From Nocardia sp. CY41 (GTDB taxonomy: Bacteria > Actinomycetota > Actinomycetes > Mycobacteriales > Mycobacteriaceae), in contig NZ_VUOS01000013.1 of assembly GCF_009829325.1 (NCBI RefSeq), positions 62,001 to 126,000 on the forward strand: a stretch of DNA of 64,000 nt, in the 5' to 3' direction. Below the pieces are notes generated by a model, which saw only the letters and a list, made by a program, of their open reading frames with translations, did not search any database and had not been told where the DNA came from. Numbering within the stretch: position 1 is the first letter of the stretch; every line of letters starts with the position of its first letter. Positions 1 to 8,258 of this stretch are shown in pieces. Made by a program: the position numbers and the translations under genes.

Positions 1-22
1 GAACGACATCGAGAGGACAACG

Positions 23-967
23 TTGACCTCGAGAAGCGTGAATTCCGACAACGCTGCTTCGGGCTACGACCCCGCGCCCGCACGCCTGACGGTGGGAATC
101 GTCTCGGCGGGACGCGTGGGATCGGCATTGGGCGCCGCACTCGAGCGGGCCGGACATGTGGTGTTCGGCGTCTGCGCGATCTCCGACGCCTCGGTGCGCC
201 GTGCCCGCACCCGGCTGCCCGATTCGGAGATCCTGCCGATCGAACAGGTGGCCGCACGCAGCGAGCTGCTGCTGCTCGCCGTGCCCGACGCCGAGCTCGC
301 CGGTCTGGTTCGCGGCCTGGCCGGTGCCGGCGTGGTCCGGCCCGGCACCATCGTGGCGCATACCTCCGGCGCGAACGGCGTCGGCGTACTCGCGCCCCTG
401 GCCGAGATGGGCGCCCTTCCGCTGGCCATCCACCCGGCGATGACCTTCACCGGACACGACGAGGACGTGACCCGGCTGGGCAACGCGTGTTTCGGCATCA
501 CCGCGGCCGACGAGGTGGGTTACGCCATCGCACAGTCGCTGGTGATCGAGATGGGCGGTGAACCGGTCCGCGTGCCGGAGCAGAATCGGCCGCTCTATCA
601 CGCCGCGCTCGCGCACGGCAGCAATCACCTGGTCACGGTGATCGTCGACGCGGTGGCCGCGTTGCGCGCCGCGCTGTCCGGGCCCGGCCTGCTCGGTCAG
701 CAGCTGGTCGACGACCAACCGAACGGCTTGGCCGAGCGTCTGCTCGCCCCCCTGGCCTCGGCGGCGCTGGACAACGCGTTGCGTCGCGGCCAGTCGGCGC
801 TGACCGGTCCGGTCGCCCGCGGCGACGCGGACGCGGTGGCCGCCCATCTGGACGCGTTGGCGTCGGTCGATGCCAGGTTGGCCGAGGCGTATCGCGCGTT
901 GTCGCTGCGCACGGCCCAGCGGGCCGGAACCGCGCCCGCTGTCATCGAGCTGCTGGAAGGACGCTGA
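23..967 (+). CDS. Rossmann-like/DUF2520 domain protein
   Basis: 314-residue protein of the Rossmann-like/DUF2520 family, equivalent in context to Rv3603c of M. tuberculosis. An N-terminal NAD(P)-binding fold starts near residue 22 with [15 protein letters not shown] helical dimerisation-type domain follows, with a typical [11 protein letters not shown] stretch near residue 195. The family resembles ketopantoate and pyrroline-5-carboxylate reductases, but the substrate is unknown. Its fixed position in front of panC suggests a role tied to pantothenate synthesis (inference). The start is TTG, with GAGAGGA about 6 nt upstream; a GTG at 92 is an alternative. The stop overlaps the panC start. Confidence 0.85.
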   Translation: MTSRSVNSDNAASGYDPAPARLTVGIVSAGRVGSALGAALERAGHVVFGVCAISDASVRRARTRLPDSEILPIEQVAARSELLLLAVPDAELAGLVRGLAGAGVVRPGTIVAHTSGANGVGVLAPLAEMGALPLAIHPAMTFTGHDEDVTRLGNACFGITAADEVGYAIAQSLVIEMGGEPVRVPEQNRPLYHAALAHGSNHLVTVIVDAVAALRAALSGPGLLGQQLVDDQPNGLAERLLAPLASAALDNALRRGQSALTGPVARGDADAVAAHLDALASVDARLAEAYRALSLRTAQRAGTAPAVIELLEGR

Positions 968-1947
968 TGTTGGACCCGAAATTGCGCGGCGCCTACCACC
1001 CCGGCGCGCTGACCGTGCACCACGATCCCGCGGTGGTGGGCGCGGTGTCCGCCGCCCTGCGCGGCGTCGGCCGCACCGTCGCCCTGGTGCCGACCATGGG
1101 CGCGCTGCACGAGGGGCACTTGGAGATCGTCCGGCTGGCCAAGCGGACCAACCAGGTCGTCATCGTGTCGATCTTCGTCAACCCCCTCCAGTTCGGCGCG
1201 AACGAGGACCTGGACAAGTACCCCCGCACGCTGGACGCCGACGTCGAGCTGTTGCGTGCGGAGGGCGTCGAGCTGGTGTTCGCGCCGAGCGTGGCCGACA
1301 TGTACCCGGACGGTCCGCGCACCACCGTGCACCCCGGTCCGCTGGGCGCGGAACTGGAGGGGGCCAGCCGCCCGACGCATTTCGCGGGCATGCTCACCGT
1401 GGTCGCCAAACTGTTGCAGATCGCGCGGCCCACCGAAGCGTTCTTCGGCGAGAAGGACTATCAGCAGCTCACGTTGATCCGGCAGATGGTTCGCGACCTG
1501 AACTTCGACGTCCGGATCACCCCGGTGGTGACCGTCCGTGAGCCCGACGGCCTCGCGCTGTCCTCGCGCAACCGCTATCTGGACCCGGTGCAGCGCGAAG
1601 CGGCGCTCGCCCTGTCGGCCGCGCTGTCGGCGGGCAAGCACGCGGGCGGTCTCGGCGGCGACGCGGTGCTCGCGGCCGCCCGCCGAGTGCTCGATGCCGC
1701 GACCGGCGTGGACCTCGACTACTTGGAGCTGCGCTCGGCCACCTTGGGCCCCGCCCCGGCTACGGGCAACGCCAGACTGTTGATCGCGGCCCGGGTCGGC
1801 GCGACCCGGCTGATCGACAACATCGCCGTCACGCTCGGCGCTCCGATCGACGGCCATCCCAACGTCTCCGGTTCGCGGTCCGCCGTGGACTTGTCCCAGC
1901 CTGTCCCGGCGGTGTCGGATCCCGCCTCGTTTCCTTCCGCGAACTAG
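967..1947 (+). CDS. panC: Pantothenate synthetase PanC
   Basis: ATP-dependent condensation of pantoate with beta-alanine, the last step of pantothenate synthesis, in the cytosol. 326 residues. The nucleotidyltransferase HxGH motif is seen as MGALHEGH, followed by an IFVNPLQFG block and [15 protein letters not shown] takes the place of KMSKS. The last 40 residues are Ser/Pro-rich and look disordered. ATG overlaps the preceding stop, and panD, which makes its beta-alanine substrate, begins 13 nt downstream, so the genes are co-transcribed. Confidence 0.97.
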   Translation: MLDPKLRGAYHPGALTVHHDPAVVGAVSAALRGVGRTVALVPTMGALHEGHLEIVRLAKRTNQVVIVSIFVNPLQFGANEDLDKYPRTLDADVELLRAEGVELVFAPSVADMYPDGPRTTVHPGPLGAELEGASRPTHFAGMLTVVAKLLQIARPTEAFFGEKDYQQLTLIRQMVRDLNFDVRITPVVTVREPDGLALSSRNRYLDPVQREAALALSAALSAGKHAGGLGGDAVLAAARRVLDAATGVDLDYLELRSATLGPAPATGNARLLIAARVGATRLIDNIAVTLGAPIDGHPNVSGSRSAVDLSQPVPAVSDPASFPSAN

Positions 1948-1960
1948 AAAGGTCGACGCA

Positions 1961-2380
1961 ATGCTGCGCACCATGATGAAGTCGAAGATCCACCGTGCCA
2001 CCGTGACGCACGCCGATTTGCACTACGTCGGCTCGGTCACCGTCGACCAAGACCTGCTCGACGCCGCCGACCTGCTGGAAGGCGAACAGGTCTGCATCGT
2101 GGACATCGACAACGGGGCCCGCCTGGAGACCTATGTCATCGCCGGTGAGCGGGGTTCCGGGGTGATCGGGATCAACGGCGCCGCGGCGCACCTGGTGCAC
2201 CCGGGCGATCTCGTCATCCTGATCGCCTACGGCCAGCTGAACGAGCAGGAAATCGCCGAGTACGACCCGAAGGTGGTGTTCGTCGACGAGCGCAACCGCC
2301 CGGTCGAGCTCGGTTCGGATCCGGCCCACGCGCCGGAGGGCTCGGGCCTGACCTCGCCGCGCTCGCTGTCGTTCGTCTGA
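1961..2380 (+). CDS. panD: Aspartate 1-decarboxylase precursor PanD
   Basis: Makes beta-alanine from L-aspartate for PanC. 139 residues, the same length as the mycobacterial enzyme. The pyruvoyl-forming self-cleavage site is Gly24-Ser25 (YVGSVTVD); cleavage would give a 24-residue beta chain and an alpha chain starting at Ser25. Further family motifs are NGARLETY and [19 protein letters not shown] lies just upstream of the ATG. It sits between panC and coaX in one operon. Confidence 0.97.
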   Translation: MLRTMMKSKIHRATVTHADLHYVGSVTVDQDLLDAADLLEGEQVCIVDIDNGARLETYVIAGERGSGVIGINGAAAHLVHPGDLVILIAYGQLNEQEIAEYDPKVVFVDERNRPVELGSDPAHAPEGSGLTSPRSLSFV

Positions 2381-2397
2381 GGAGCGGCGACCCGGAC

Positions 2398-3195
2398 ATG
2401 CTGCTGACCATCGATGTCCGCAACACGAGTATCGAACTCGGTTTGTTCTCCGGTTCCGGAGCGCATTCGAAACTGGTTCGGCACTGGCGGATGCACACCA
2501 ATCCGCTGCTGACCGCCGACGAATTCGCCATGCAGGTGCGCGGGCTGGTCGGCGCGCAACTGGACGAGGTGATCGGCGTCTCCGCGCTTTCGACGGTACC
2601 GCCCGTGCTGCGCGAACTGCGCGGGATGCTCAGCCAATACTGGGGACACGTTCCGCACGTCTTGGTGGAACCCGGTGTGCGCACGGGGATTCCGCTGCTG
2701 GTGGACAATCCCAAAGAAGTGGGCGCCGACCGCATCGTCAATTGCCTGGCGGCTTACCAGCGGTATTCCGCGCCCGCGATCGTCGTCGATTTCGGCACGG
2801 CGATCTGTGTGGATCTGGTGTCGAAGAAGGGCGAGTTCCTCGGCGGAATCATCGCGCCCGGGGTGGAGATCTCCACCGAAGCCCTGGTGGAGCGCAGTGC
2901 GCTGCGGCGGGCGGAGTTGACCAGGCCGCGGTCGGTGCTGGGCAAGAACAGCATGGAATGCATGCAATCGGGCGCGGTGTTCGGTTTCGCCGGACTGGTG
3001 GACGGCCTGATCGATCGGATTCGCGACGAGTTCGACGCCTTCGCCGGCGACGATGTCGCGGTGGTGGCGACCGGTGCCACCGCGCCATTGATCGTCCCGG
3101 AATCGGAAACGATCGACGATCACGATCCGCACCTCACGCTGACCGGGCTGCGACTCGTATACGAACGCAACCAGCGGCGCAAGGGAAGTGTCTGA
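2398..3195 (+). CDS. coaX: Type III pantothenate kinase CoaX
   Basis: 265 residues. Family function is ATP-dependent phosphorylation of pantothenate, the first step to CoA. The ASKHA fold is seen in the N-terminal phosphate loop TIDVRNTS, the central [12 protein letters not shown] and GGIIAPG, and C-terminal ATGATAPLI. The R in DVRNT, where other bacteria have G, is also found in mycobacterial CoaX, so it does not mark decay. It is the last gene of the panC-panD-coaX operon. A separate type I kinase (CoaA) may exist elsewhere, so the physiological weight of this copy cannot be judged. Confidence 0.93.
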   Translation: MLLTIDVRNTSIELGLFSGSGAHSKLVRHWRMHTNPLLTADEFAMQVRGLVGAQLDEVIGVSALSTVPPVLRELRGMLSQYWGHVPHVLVEPGVRTGIPLLVDNPKEVGADRIVNCLAAYQRYSAPAIVVDFGTAICVDLVSKKGEFLGGIIAPGVEISTEALVERSALRRAELTRPRSVLGKNSMECMQSGAVFGFAGLVDGLIDRIRDEFDAFAGDDVAVVATGATAPLIVPESETIDDHDPHLTLTGLRLVYERNQRRKGSV

Positions 3196-3229
3196 TATGC
3201 GCGGTGTTGGATTTGTCGCAGGACCGGAG

Positions 3230-3268
3230 TTGTCGGCACCGCGTCGTCTGCTGTTAAACTCACTCTCG
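3230..3268 (+). promoter_or_regulatory. Leaderless promoter of the cysteine dioxygenase leader
   Basis: A -10 hexamer TAAACT (3255-3260) fits the actinobacterial TANNNT consensus and lies 7 nt before a GTG at 3268. This is the spacing expected when transcription starts on the first base of the start codon. A possible -35 (TTGTCG) is at 3230-3235 with a 19-nt spacer. No ribosome-binding site precedes the GTG, which supports leaderless initiation. The promoter is 150 bp upstream of the cysteine dioxygenase start, so the transcript would carry a leader of about 108 nt. Confidence 0.6.
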
Positions 3269-3309
3269 TGACGTTCTACGTGAGCACCCAGGAGTGTTGT
3301 CGAGGCTGA
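3268..3309 (+). CDS. Leader peptide (uORF) with tandem Cys codons
   Basis: A 13-codon ORF, GTG to TGA, reading MTFYVSTQECCRG. The Cys codons are TGT TGT at 3295-3300, followed by two sense codons and the stop. It is too short for normal gene finding. Features that argue for it are the leaderless promoter, the paired Cys codons directly upstream of a cysteine-metabolism gene, and the way its last codons form one arm of a competing hairpin set. Small Cys-rich uORFs that sense cysteine supply through ribosome stalling are known in mycobacteria. That this one does so is inference. Confidence 0.6.
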   Translation: MTFYVSTQECCRG

Positions 3310-3375
3310 CGTGCCTCGACCGATCGAGGCTGAGTTCCCGCCCTCGACCGATACCTTCCTCCTGGAGATTCGCTC
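3288..3375 (+). promoter_or_regulatory. Candidate cysteine-responsive attenuator with mutually exclusive hairpins
   Basis: Four segments can pair alternately. CGAGGC (3301-3306, the codons just after the Cys pair) pairs with GCCTCG (3313-3318). GCCTCGA (3313-3319) pairs with TCGAGGC (3324-3330) across a 4-nt loop. TCGAGG (3324-3329) pairs with CCTCGA (3342-3347). The arrangement comes from two alternating repeats: CGAGGCTGA at 3301 and 3325, and CCTCGACCGAT at 3314 and 3342. In addition, CCAGGAG (3288-3294), just before the Cys codons, is a perfect complement of CTCCTGG (3359-3365), which covers the start of the GGAG ribosome-binding site (3364-3367) of the next gene. Ribosome position on the uORF would therefore decide which structure forms. 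Whether low or high cysteine switches expression on is not clear from sequence. Confidence 0.55.
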
Positions 3376-3984
3376 ATGCGTTCTTCTGTTCTTTCCCTTT
3401 CTTCCGCGCGTACCGCGCTGTCGGCCACCCCGCCGGTGGAACGTTCGGTGGCGCCCGCCTTACCCACCCGGTTGCGCCCCGCCGATCTGCTGCGGCTGAC
3501 CGACGAGGGCGCCGAGGACGTGCTGGCCGGACGGTACGACCACCTGCTTCCCGCCGCTGGGAATTGGCCGGCGGACGAGCGCTGGGCGGCCAGACTGCTC
3601 ACCGACGACGAGGTGGACGTCTGGCTGATCAGCTGGACGCCGGGCAAGTCGACCGAACTGCACGACCATGCCGGGTCGCTCGGCGCACTCACCGTGCTCA
3701 GTGGGGCGCTGTCCGAATACCGATGGAACGGAACAGAATTGCGCTGCCGCACGCTCGCGGCGGGTGACCAGGCTTCGTTCCCGATCGGCTGGGTGCACGA
3801 CGTCATGCGCGCGCCGGCCGCGGTGCCCGGCGCGGCCGAATCCGCGGGCCCGCTCGATCCGACGCTGAGCGTGCACGCCTATTCCCCGCCCCTCACTGCC
3901 ATGTCGTATTACGAGGTGACCGGTCACGGCACCCTGCGGCGCACTCGAACCGTCCTCACCGACCAGCCCGAAGGTGACATGTGA
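3376..3984 (+). CDS. Cysteine dioxygenase (type I, cupin)
   Basis: 202 residues. Oxidises L-cysteine to cysteine sulfinate with O2 at a mononuclear Fe(II) centre. The cupin iron ligands are visible as HDH (in STELHDHAGSLGA) and the third His in GWVHD. The Gly-containing form of the first cupin motif is usual for bacterial enzymes of this family. The N-terminal 30 residues are Ser/Ala-rich and probably unstructured; their codons form a pyrimidine-rich tract. GGAG is 8 nt before the ATG. The stop overlaps the start of the rhodanese gene, so the two are translationally coupled. The upstream leader suggests control by cysteine. Confidence 0.88.
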   Translation: MRSSVLSLSSARTALSATPPVERSVAPALPTRLRPADLLRLTDEGAEDVLAGRYDHLLPAAGNWPADERWAARLLTDDEVDVWLISWTPGKSTELHDHAGSLGALTVLSGALSEYRWNGTELRCRTLAAGDQASFPIGWVHDVMRAPAAVPGAAESAGPLDPTLSVHAYSPPLTAMSYYEVTGHGTLRRTRTVLTDQPEGDM

Positions 3985-4415
3985 TGACCCGTTTGACCAT
4001 CGATCAGATGCTCGAGAACGCACGGGCGCAGCTCGACCGGATCTATGCCTTCGAATTGCCGGAAGCCATCGAGCGCGGCGCCATTCTGGTGGATATCCGG
4101 CCGCAGGCCCAGCGCGGACGGGAGGGTACCTTGCCGGGTGCTCTCGTGATCGAGCGCAATGTCCTGGAATGGCGGCTGGATCCCACCAGTTCCGCCCGCC
4201 TGGCGCTGGCCGCCGATCACGACGTGGAATGGATCGTCGTCTGCTCGGAGGGCTATACCTCCAGCCTGGCCGCCGCCGCGTTGCGGCAACTCGGACTGCA
4301 TCGGGCGACCGATCTGGTGGGCGGCTACCAGGCGCTGAAGGCGGCCGGGCTGTTGAACGTCGCCGTCGGGGCACCGCACTTCGCGCGGGAGGCCGACGCG
4401 CTCGCCTTGCTGTAA
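3984..4415 (+). CDS. Rhodanese-like sulfurtransferase
   Basis: 143 residues from ATG 3984 (a GTG one codon earlier is possible). One rhodanese domain: ILVDIRP near the N-terminus, then the active-site loop VVCSEGYTS with the persulfide-forming Cys, and DLVGGYQALKAAG at the end. It overlaps the cysteine dioxygenase stop by one base. A dioxygenase-rhodanese pair suggests handling of excess cysteine sulfur, with the rhodanese dealing with sulfane sulfur by-products. The exact donor and acceptor are unknown. Confidence 0.88.
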   Translation: MTRLTIDQMLENARAQLDRIYAFELPEAIERGAILVDIRPQAQRGREGTLPGALVIERNVLEWRLDPTSSARLALAADHDVEWIVVCSEGYTSSLAAAALRQLGLHRATDLVGGYQALKAAGLLNVAVGAPHFAREADALALL

Positions 4416-4438
4416 TTCCGCCGTCAACACTTCCATCT

Positions 4439-4497
4439 CGAAATAGCCGGTCGCGCAGGTGTTTTCGCACACAGCATGATGCGCACCGGCTATTTCG
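4439..4497 (+). terminator. Long hairpin after the cysteine dioxygenase operon
   Basis: Perfect 13-bp arms, CGAAATAGCCGGT (4439-4451) and its complement (4485-4497), extended inward by GCGCA/TGCGC (4453-4457, 4480-4484) with one bulged base. The loop is 22 nt. It lies 24 nt after the rhodanese stop and over 100 bp before lysS. There is no long T tract, though the 3' arm ends in TATTTCG. Best explained as a transcription terminator. Confidence 0.65.
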
Positions 4498-4606
4498 CGT
4501 CTTTGGCGGGCAAGCCGGGGCCTCCTGGGCGGGACGCCGCATCGATACCGTTTCGTTACTCCGGGTCGGAGTCCGGGCGGCGCGCAAAACGATTTCCGGT
4601 GCACGC

Positions 4607-4621
4607 TAGGGTTGTTCGATG
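4607..4621 (+). promoter_or_regulatory. lysS leaderless promoter
   Basis: TAGGGT at 4607-4612 fits TANNNT and is 8 nt before GTG 4621. No ribosome-binding site is present, so transcription and translation probably begin at the same base. This decides the lysS start in favour of GTG 4621 over the TTG at 4612. Confidence 0.5.
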
Positions 4622-6177
4622 TGAGCACCCCGAACTCTGCATCTTCCAGCGCATCGACATCGGATTCGCGGCCTGCCGTGGCGCCCGCCGCCGACGATGC
4701 CCCGGAGCAGATACGGATTCGACGGGAGAAGCGGGAGCGGCTGCTGGCTGCCGGTGGCGAGGCCTATCCCGTCGTCGTGCCGCGCACGCATACCCTGGCG
4801 GAAATTCGGGCCGCATATCCGGACCTGGCCGCCGACACCGCCACCGGGCAACAGGTGGGCGTCGCCGGGCGCGTCATATTCCTGCGCAATACCGGCAAGT
4901 TGTGTTTCGCGACACTGCAGGAGGGCGACGGCACCAAGCTGCAGGCGATGATCAGCCTGAACGGGGTCGGCGCGGACGCCCTCGCCGCCTGGAAGGCCGA
5001 CGTCGACCTCGGTGACTTCGTTTTCGTGCACGGCGAGGTCATCTCCTCACGGACCGGGGAACTGAGCGTCATGGCCGATTCCTGGTTCATGGCGGCGAAG
5101 GCGCTGCGACCGCTGCCGGTGGCGCATAAAGAGATGAACGAGGAGTCGCGGGTCCGGCAGCGTTATGTGGACCTGATCGTGCGCCCGGAGGCCAGGGAAA
5201 TGGCCCGTACCCGCATCGCCGTGGTGCGCGCGCTGCGCGCCGCGCTGGAGCGCAGGGGCTTCCTCGAGGTGGAGACGCCCATGCTGCAGACGCTGCACGG
5301 CGGCGCGGCGGCCCGCCCGTTCGTCACCCATTCCAACGCCCTCGACATGGACCTCTACCTGCGCATCGCGCCCGAGCTGTTCCTGAAGCGCTGTGTGGTG
5401 GGCGGCTTGGAGCGGGTCTTCGAGATCAACCGGAACTTCCGGAACGAGGGCGCGGACTCCACCCATTCCCCCGAGTTCGCGATGCTGGAGACATACCAGG
5501 CATACGGCACCTATGACGACTCGGCGGTCATGATCCGGGAATTGGTGCAGGAAGTGGCGCAGGAGGCCTTCGGTACCCAGGTGGTGACCCTGGCCGACGG
5601 CACCGAATACGATCTTCGCGGCGAGTGGGCCACCGTCGAGATGTACCCTTCGCTGTCCGACGCGCTAGGCGTGCGGGTCACTCCGGAAACGTCGGTCGCC
5701 GAATTGCGCGCGCTCGCCGATCGGGTCGGTCTGGAAATTCCGGAGGGCAAGGGCTACGGCCACGGGAAACTCGTCGAGGAACTCTGGGAACACCAGTATG
5801 GTGACAAGCTGTACGCGCCGACTTTCGTGCGCGACTTCCCGGTGGAGACCTCCCCGTTGACCAGGCAGCATCGCAGCACCGCGGGTGTGACGGAGAAGTG
5901 GGATCTCTATGTGCGCGGCTTCGAGTTGGCCACGGGCTATTCGGAGTTGGTCGACCCGGTGATCCAGCGCGAGCGGTTCGTCGATCAGGCTCGGCTGGCC
6001 GCGCAGGGTGACGACGAGGCGATGGTGCTCGACGAGGACTTCCTCGCGGCGATGGAGCACGGCATGCCGCCGACCACCGGAACGGGTATGGGAATCGATC
6101 GGTTGTTGATGGCGCTGACCGGATTGGGAATCCGAGAAACGATACTGTTCCCAATTGTGCGTCCGGTCACCAGGTGA
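4621..6177 (+). CDS. lysS: Lysyl-tRNA synthetase, class II
   Basis: 518 residues. Charges tRNA-Lys with lysine. An N-terminal OB-fold anticodon-binding domain covers roughly residues 60-165. The class II catalytic core then shows motif 1 ([11 protein letters not shown]), motif 2 ([11 protein letters not shown]) and motif 3 ([13 protein letters not shown]). No MprF-like membrane domain is present, so this is the housekeeping LysS and not LysX. Neighbour lsr2 follows on the same strand, as in mycobacteria. Confidence 0.97.
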   Translation: MSTPNSASSSASTSDSRPAVAPAADDAPEQIRIRREKRERLLAAGGEAYPVVVPRTHTLAEIRAAYPDLAADTATGQQVGVAGRVIFLRNTGKLCFATLQEGDGTKLQAMISLNGVGADALAAWKADVDLGDFVFVHGEVISSRTGELSVMADSWFMAAKALRPLPVAHKEMNEESRVRQRYVDLIVRPEAREMARTRIAVVRALRAALERRGFLEVETPMLQTLHGGAAARPFVTHSNALDMDLYLRIAPELFLKRCVVGGLERVFEINRNFRNEGADSTHSPEFAMLETYQAYGTYDDSAVMIRELVQEVAQEAFGTQVVTLADGTEYDLRGEWATVEMYPSLSDALGVRVTPETSVAELRALADRVGLEIPEGKGYGHGKLVEELWEHQYGDKLYAPTFVRDFPVETSPLTRQHRSTAGVTEKWDLYVRGFELATGYSELVDPVIQRERFVDQARLAAQGDDEAMVLDEDFLAAMEHGMPPTTGTGMGIDRLLMALTGLGIRETILFPIVRPVTR

Positions 6178-6252
6178 CCACTGGATTGCAAAGCAGCGGC
6201 TCCGTCTTGGAATTTCCGGAATTCGGGGTATTCTTGCCTCGGGTAATCGGCC

Positions 6253-6258
6253 TAGTAT
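6253..6258 (+). promoter_or_regulatory. lsr2 -10 element
   Basis: TAGTAT lies 34 bp before the lsr2 ATG, leaving room for a short leader with the ribosome-binding site GAGAGGA just upstream of the ATG. No convincing -35 at the standard distance was found. Confidence 0.45.
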
Positions 6259-6292
6259 GCGGGTCGCACGATTTCGAGAGGACGTTCATCTC

Positions 6293-6652
6293 ATGGCAAA
6301 GAAGGTCACCGTTAGCCTGATCGACGATGTCGACGGTGAGTCCATCGCAGACGAGACCATCGAGTTTGCGATCGACGGTGTGTCGTACGAGATCGACCTG
6401 TCGTCGGCAAATGCGGCGAAGCTGCGCGACGGTTTGGAGGAGTGGGTTACGAATGCCCGCCGGGTGAGCGGTCGCCGCCGGGTCAAGGCCGCCGCGGCTG
6501 CCACGGGCACTCCCAAGAGCCGGGTCTCGATCGATCGGGAACAAAGCGCTGCAATTCGTGAGTGGGCGCGTCGGAATGGGCACAAGGTGTCCGCGCGGGG
6601 CCGCATCTCCGCCGACATCACCGACGCGTACAACAAGGCCGCGAAGGGATAG
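6293..6652 (+). CDS. lsr2: Nucleoid-associated protein Lsr2
   Basis: 119 residues, close to mycobacterial Lsr2 (112). It bridges DNA and silences AT-rich, often foreign, genes, like H-NS. The N-terminal dimerisation part is [15 protein letters not shown]. The C-terminal DNA-binding domain has the REWAR...NG segment and an AT-hook-like SARGR that enters the minor groove. The start is ATG 6293 with GAGAGGA upstream; the open frame continues further 5' but matches nothing. Synteny lysS-lsr2-clpC is conserved with mycobacteria, here with three extra genes before clpC. Confidence 0.97.
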   Translation: MAKKVTVSLIDDVDGESIADETIEFAIDGVSYEIDLSSANAAKLRDGLEEWVTNARRVSGRRRVKAAAAATGTPKSRVSIDREQSAAIREWARRNGHKVSARGRISADITDAYNKAAKG

Positions 6653-6661
6653 TTCTTTTTC

Positions 6662-6710
6662 CGGCCGCCGTCCCGGCGAATCGTGCGACGTCGGGGCGGC
6701 GGTCTTGTTT
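6662..6710 (+). terminator. Terminator after lsr2
   Basis: GC-rich hairpin, GGCCGCCGTCCCG (6663-6675) against CGGGGCGGCGGTC (6692-6704), followed by TCTTGTTT. Two mismatched positions in the stem. It begins 10 nt after the lsr2 stop. Confidence 0.65.
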
Positions 6711-6858
6711 GTGATAGGGCTTCGATATAGCAGCGAGACCAGATCACACGGCAGGCCGTCCGCGGCGGATGAATCGATCTTGCTCGCGGTACCCGGACGC
6801 GGCACCATGGAAACGTGCGACGGTCACTGGCGGTATGGAGAGGTGAGGTATCGGCACA

Positions 6859-7482
6859 GTGACAGGATTCGTCGGATCATTCTTGCGGTTCACCGATGAC
6901 GCCGGCCGGCAGCAGGAGTTCACGCTGACTCCCGACCGCGGGCGCGTCACCATCGGCCGCTCCCCGCATGCCGATCTCGCTCTGAGCTGGGACGCCGAGG
7001 TCTCCCGGCTGCACGCGGCGGTCGAATACCTCGGTGCCCACTGGACCATCGTGGACGACGGCCTCTCCCGCAACGGCACGTTCGTCAACGGGGACCGGCT
7101 CGTCGGCCGCCGCAGGCTGATGGCGGGCGACGTCATCCGCGTCGGCACCTCGCGGGTGTCGTTCCACGACTTCGGCGGCGTATCCGACGACATCACCCGT
7201 ACGTCCACCGGCTCGATACCGACCGCGCGCTCGCTCACCGAAACGCAGCGCTCGGTCCTGATCGCACTGTGCCGTCCGTACAAGCACGGTGCGGGTTTCG
7301 CCACTCCCGCCTCGAATCAGCAGATCGCCGAGGAGTTGTTCCTCAGCGTGGACGCGATCAAGACCCATCTGCGCGCGCTGTTCGCGAAGTTCGGGGTGGA
7401 GGACCTGCCGCAGAACCAGAAGCGTGTGCGGCTGGCGGGACTGGCCATGCAGAGTGGGCTCATTTCCGATCGGGACCTGTGA
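6859..7482 (+). CDS. FHA domain protein with C-terminal helix-turn-helix
   Basis: 207 residues, no signal peptide or membrane segment. Residues about 25-100 form an FHA phosphothreonine-binding domain: IGRSPHADL, the SRLH motif and NGTFVNG are all present. Residues about 125-205 (LTETQRSVLIALC ... NQQIAEELFLSVDAIKTHLRALFAKF) resemble a LuxR-type winged/HTH domain. Such a protein would link Ser/Thr-kinase signalling to another output, perhaps transcription. No kinase gene is adjacent. Start GTG 6859. Confidence 0.8.
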   Translation: MTGFVGSFLRFTDDAGRQQEFTLTPDRGRVTIGRSPHADLALSWDAEVSRLHAAVEYLGAHWTIVDDGLSRNGTFVNGDRLVGRRRLMAGDVIRVGTSRVSFHDFGGVSDDITRTSTGSIPTARSLTETQRSVLIALCRPYKHGAGFATPASNQQIAEELFLSVDAIKTHLRALFAKFGVEDLPQNQKRVRLAGLAMQSGLISDRDL

Positions 7483-7614
7483 GACCTCCACCGTAGACGC
7501 TCGCGCAGCCGGTCGAGCTTCTCGACCATGGAGAGTGACCGGGGCAGCGGCTTGACTGGGAGACGCGCAGCCGGAGCGACGACGACTCCGGCCGGTTCCC
7601 AGCAGGAGGAAGTC

Positions 7615-8169
7615 ATGACCGCCACCCGCCTCGCCGCACTGGTGCTCGCCACGCTGGCGACGGGCCTGATCGCGGGCCTGTTCTACGCGTACGCCAACTC
7701 GGTGATGCCCGCGCTGGCCCGCACCGACGATCGCGCCATGATCGACGTGATGCAGAAGATCAACGTGGTGATCATCAATCCGTGGTTCATGATCGCCTTC
7801 CTCGGCACGGTGGGGTTCACCATCCTGGCGGCGGCGCTGCACCTGGGACGAGAGCACCGGAGCACGCTGATCTGGATCGTGCTCGCGCTGGTGCTCAACA
7901 TCGTCGCCTTCGCGGTGACCTCGGGGCTGAACGTCCCGCTCAACGACCAGCTGGCCGCCGCGGGTGACCCGGCGTCGATCACCGACCTCGCCGCGGTGCG
8001 CGCCGATTTCGAATCCGCCTGGGTCCGCTGGAACGTCCTGCGCGGCGTCCTGCACACGCTGGCCTTCCTGGTGCTGTGCGGCGCGCTGGTCGTCGCGGGC
8101 GTGCAGCATGGCAAGGCGGCGGCCACGGCGCCGCACCACTCCCCGGCGTCCGCCTTCGGTCAGAGCTAG
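7615..8169 (+). CDS. DUF1772 (anthrone oxygenase-like) membrane protein
   Basis: 184 residues with four predicted hydrophobic helices, at about residues 5-28, 60-82, 92-112 and 145-165. Start ATG 7615 is set by a strong AGGAGGA 5-6 nt upstream. It contains the NINPW-like segment NVVIINPWFM and the FNVPLN-type GLNVPLNDQL typical of DUF1772. Some relatives oxidise anthrones in polyketide pathways, but most are uncharacterised. No polyketide gene is nearby, so the function is open. Confidence 0.75.
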   Translation: MTATRLAALVLATLATGLIAGLFYAYANSVMPALARTDDRAMIDVMQKINVVIINPWFMIAFLGTVGFTILAAALHLGREHRSTLIWIVLALVLNIVAFAVTSGLNVPLNDQLAAAGDPASITDLAAVRADFESAWVRWNVLRGVLHTLAFLVLCGALVVAGVQHGKAAATAPHHSPASAFGQS

Positions 8170-8258
8170 TTTCCGCGGCGACCCGCCGGAATCTGCCTCG
8201 TCCGGGCCACTTCGTGCGGTAGCTTCCCGGGAAGACGAGACCGGACCGGGAGGCTATC

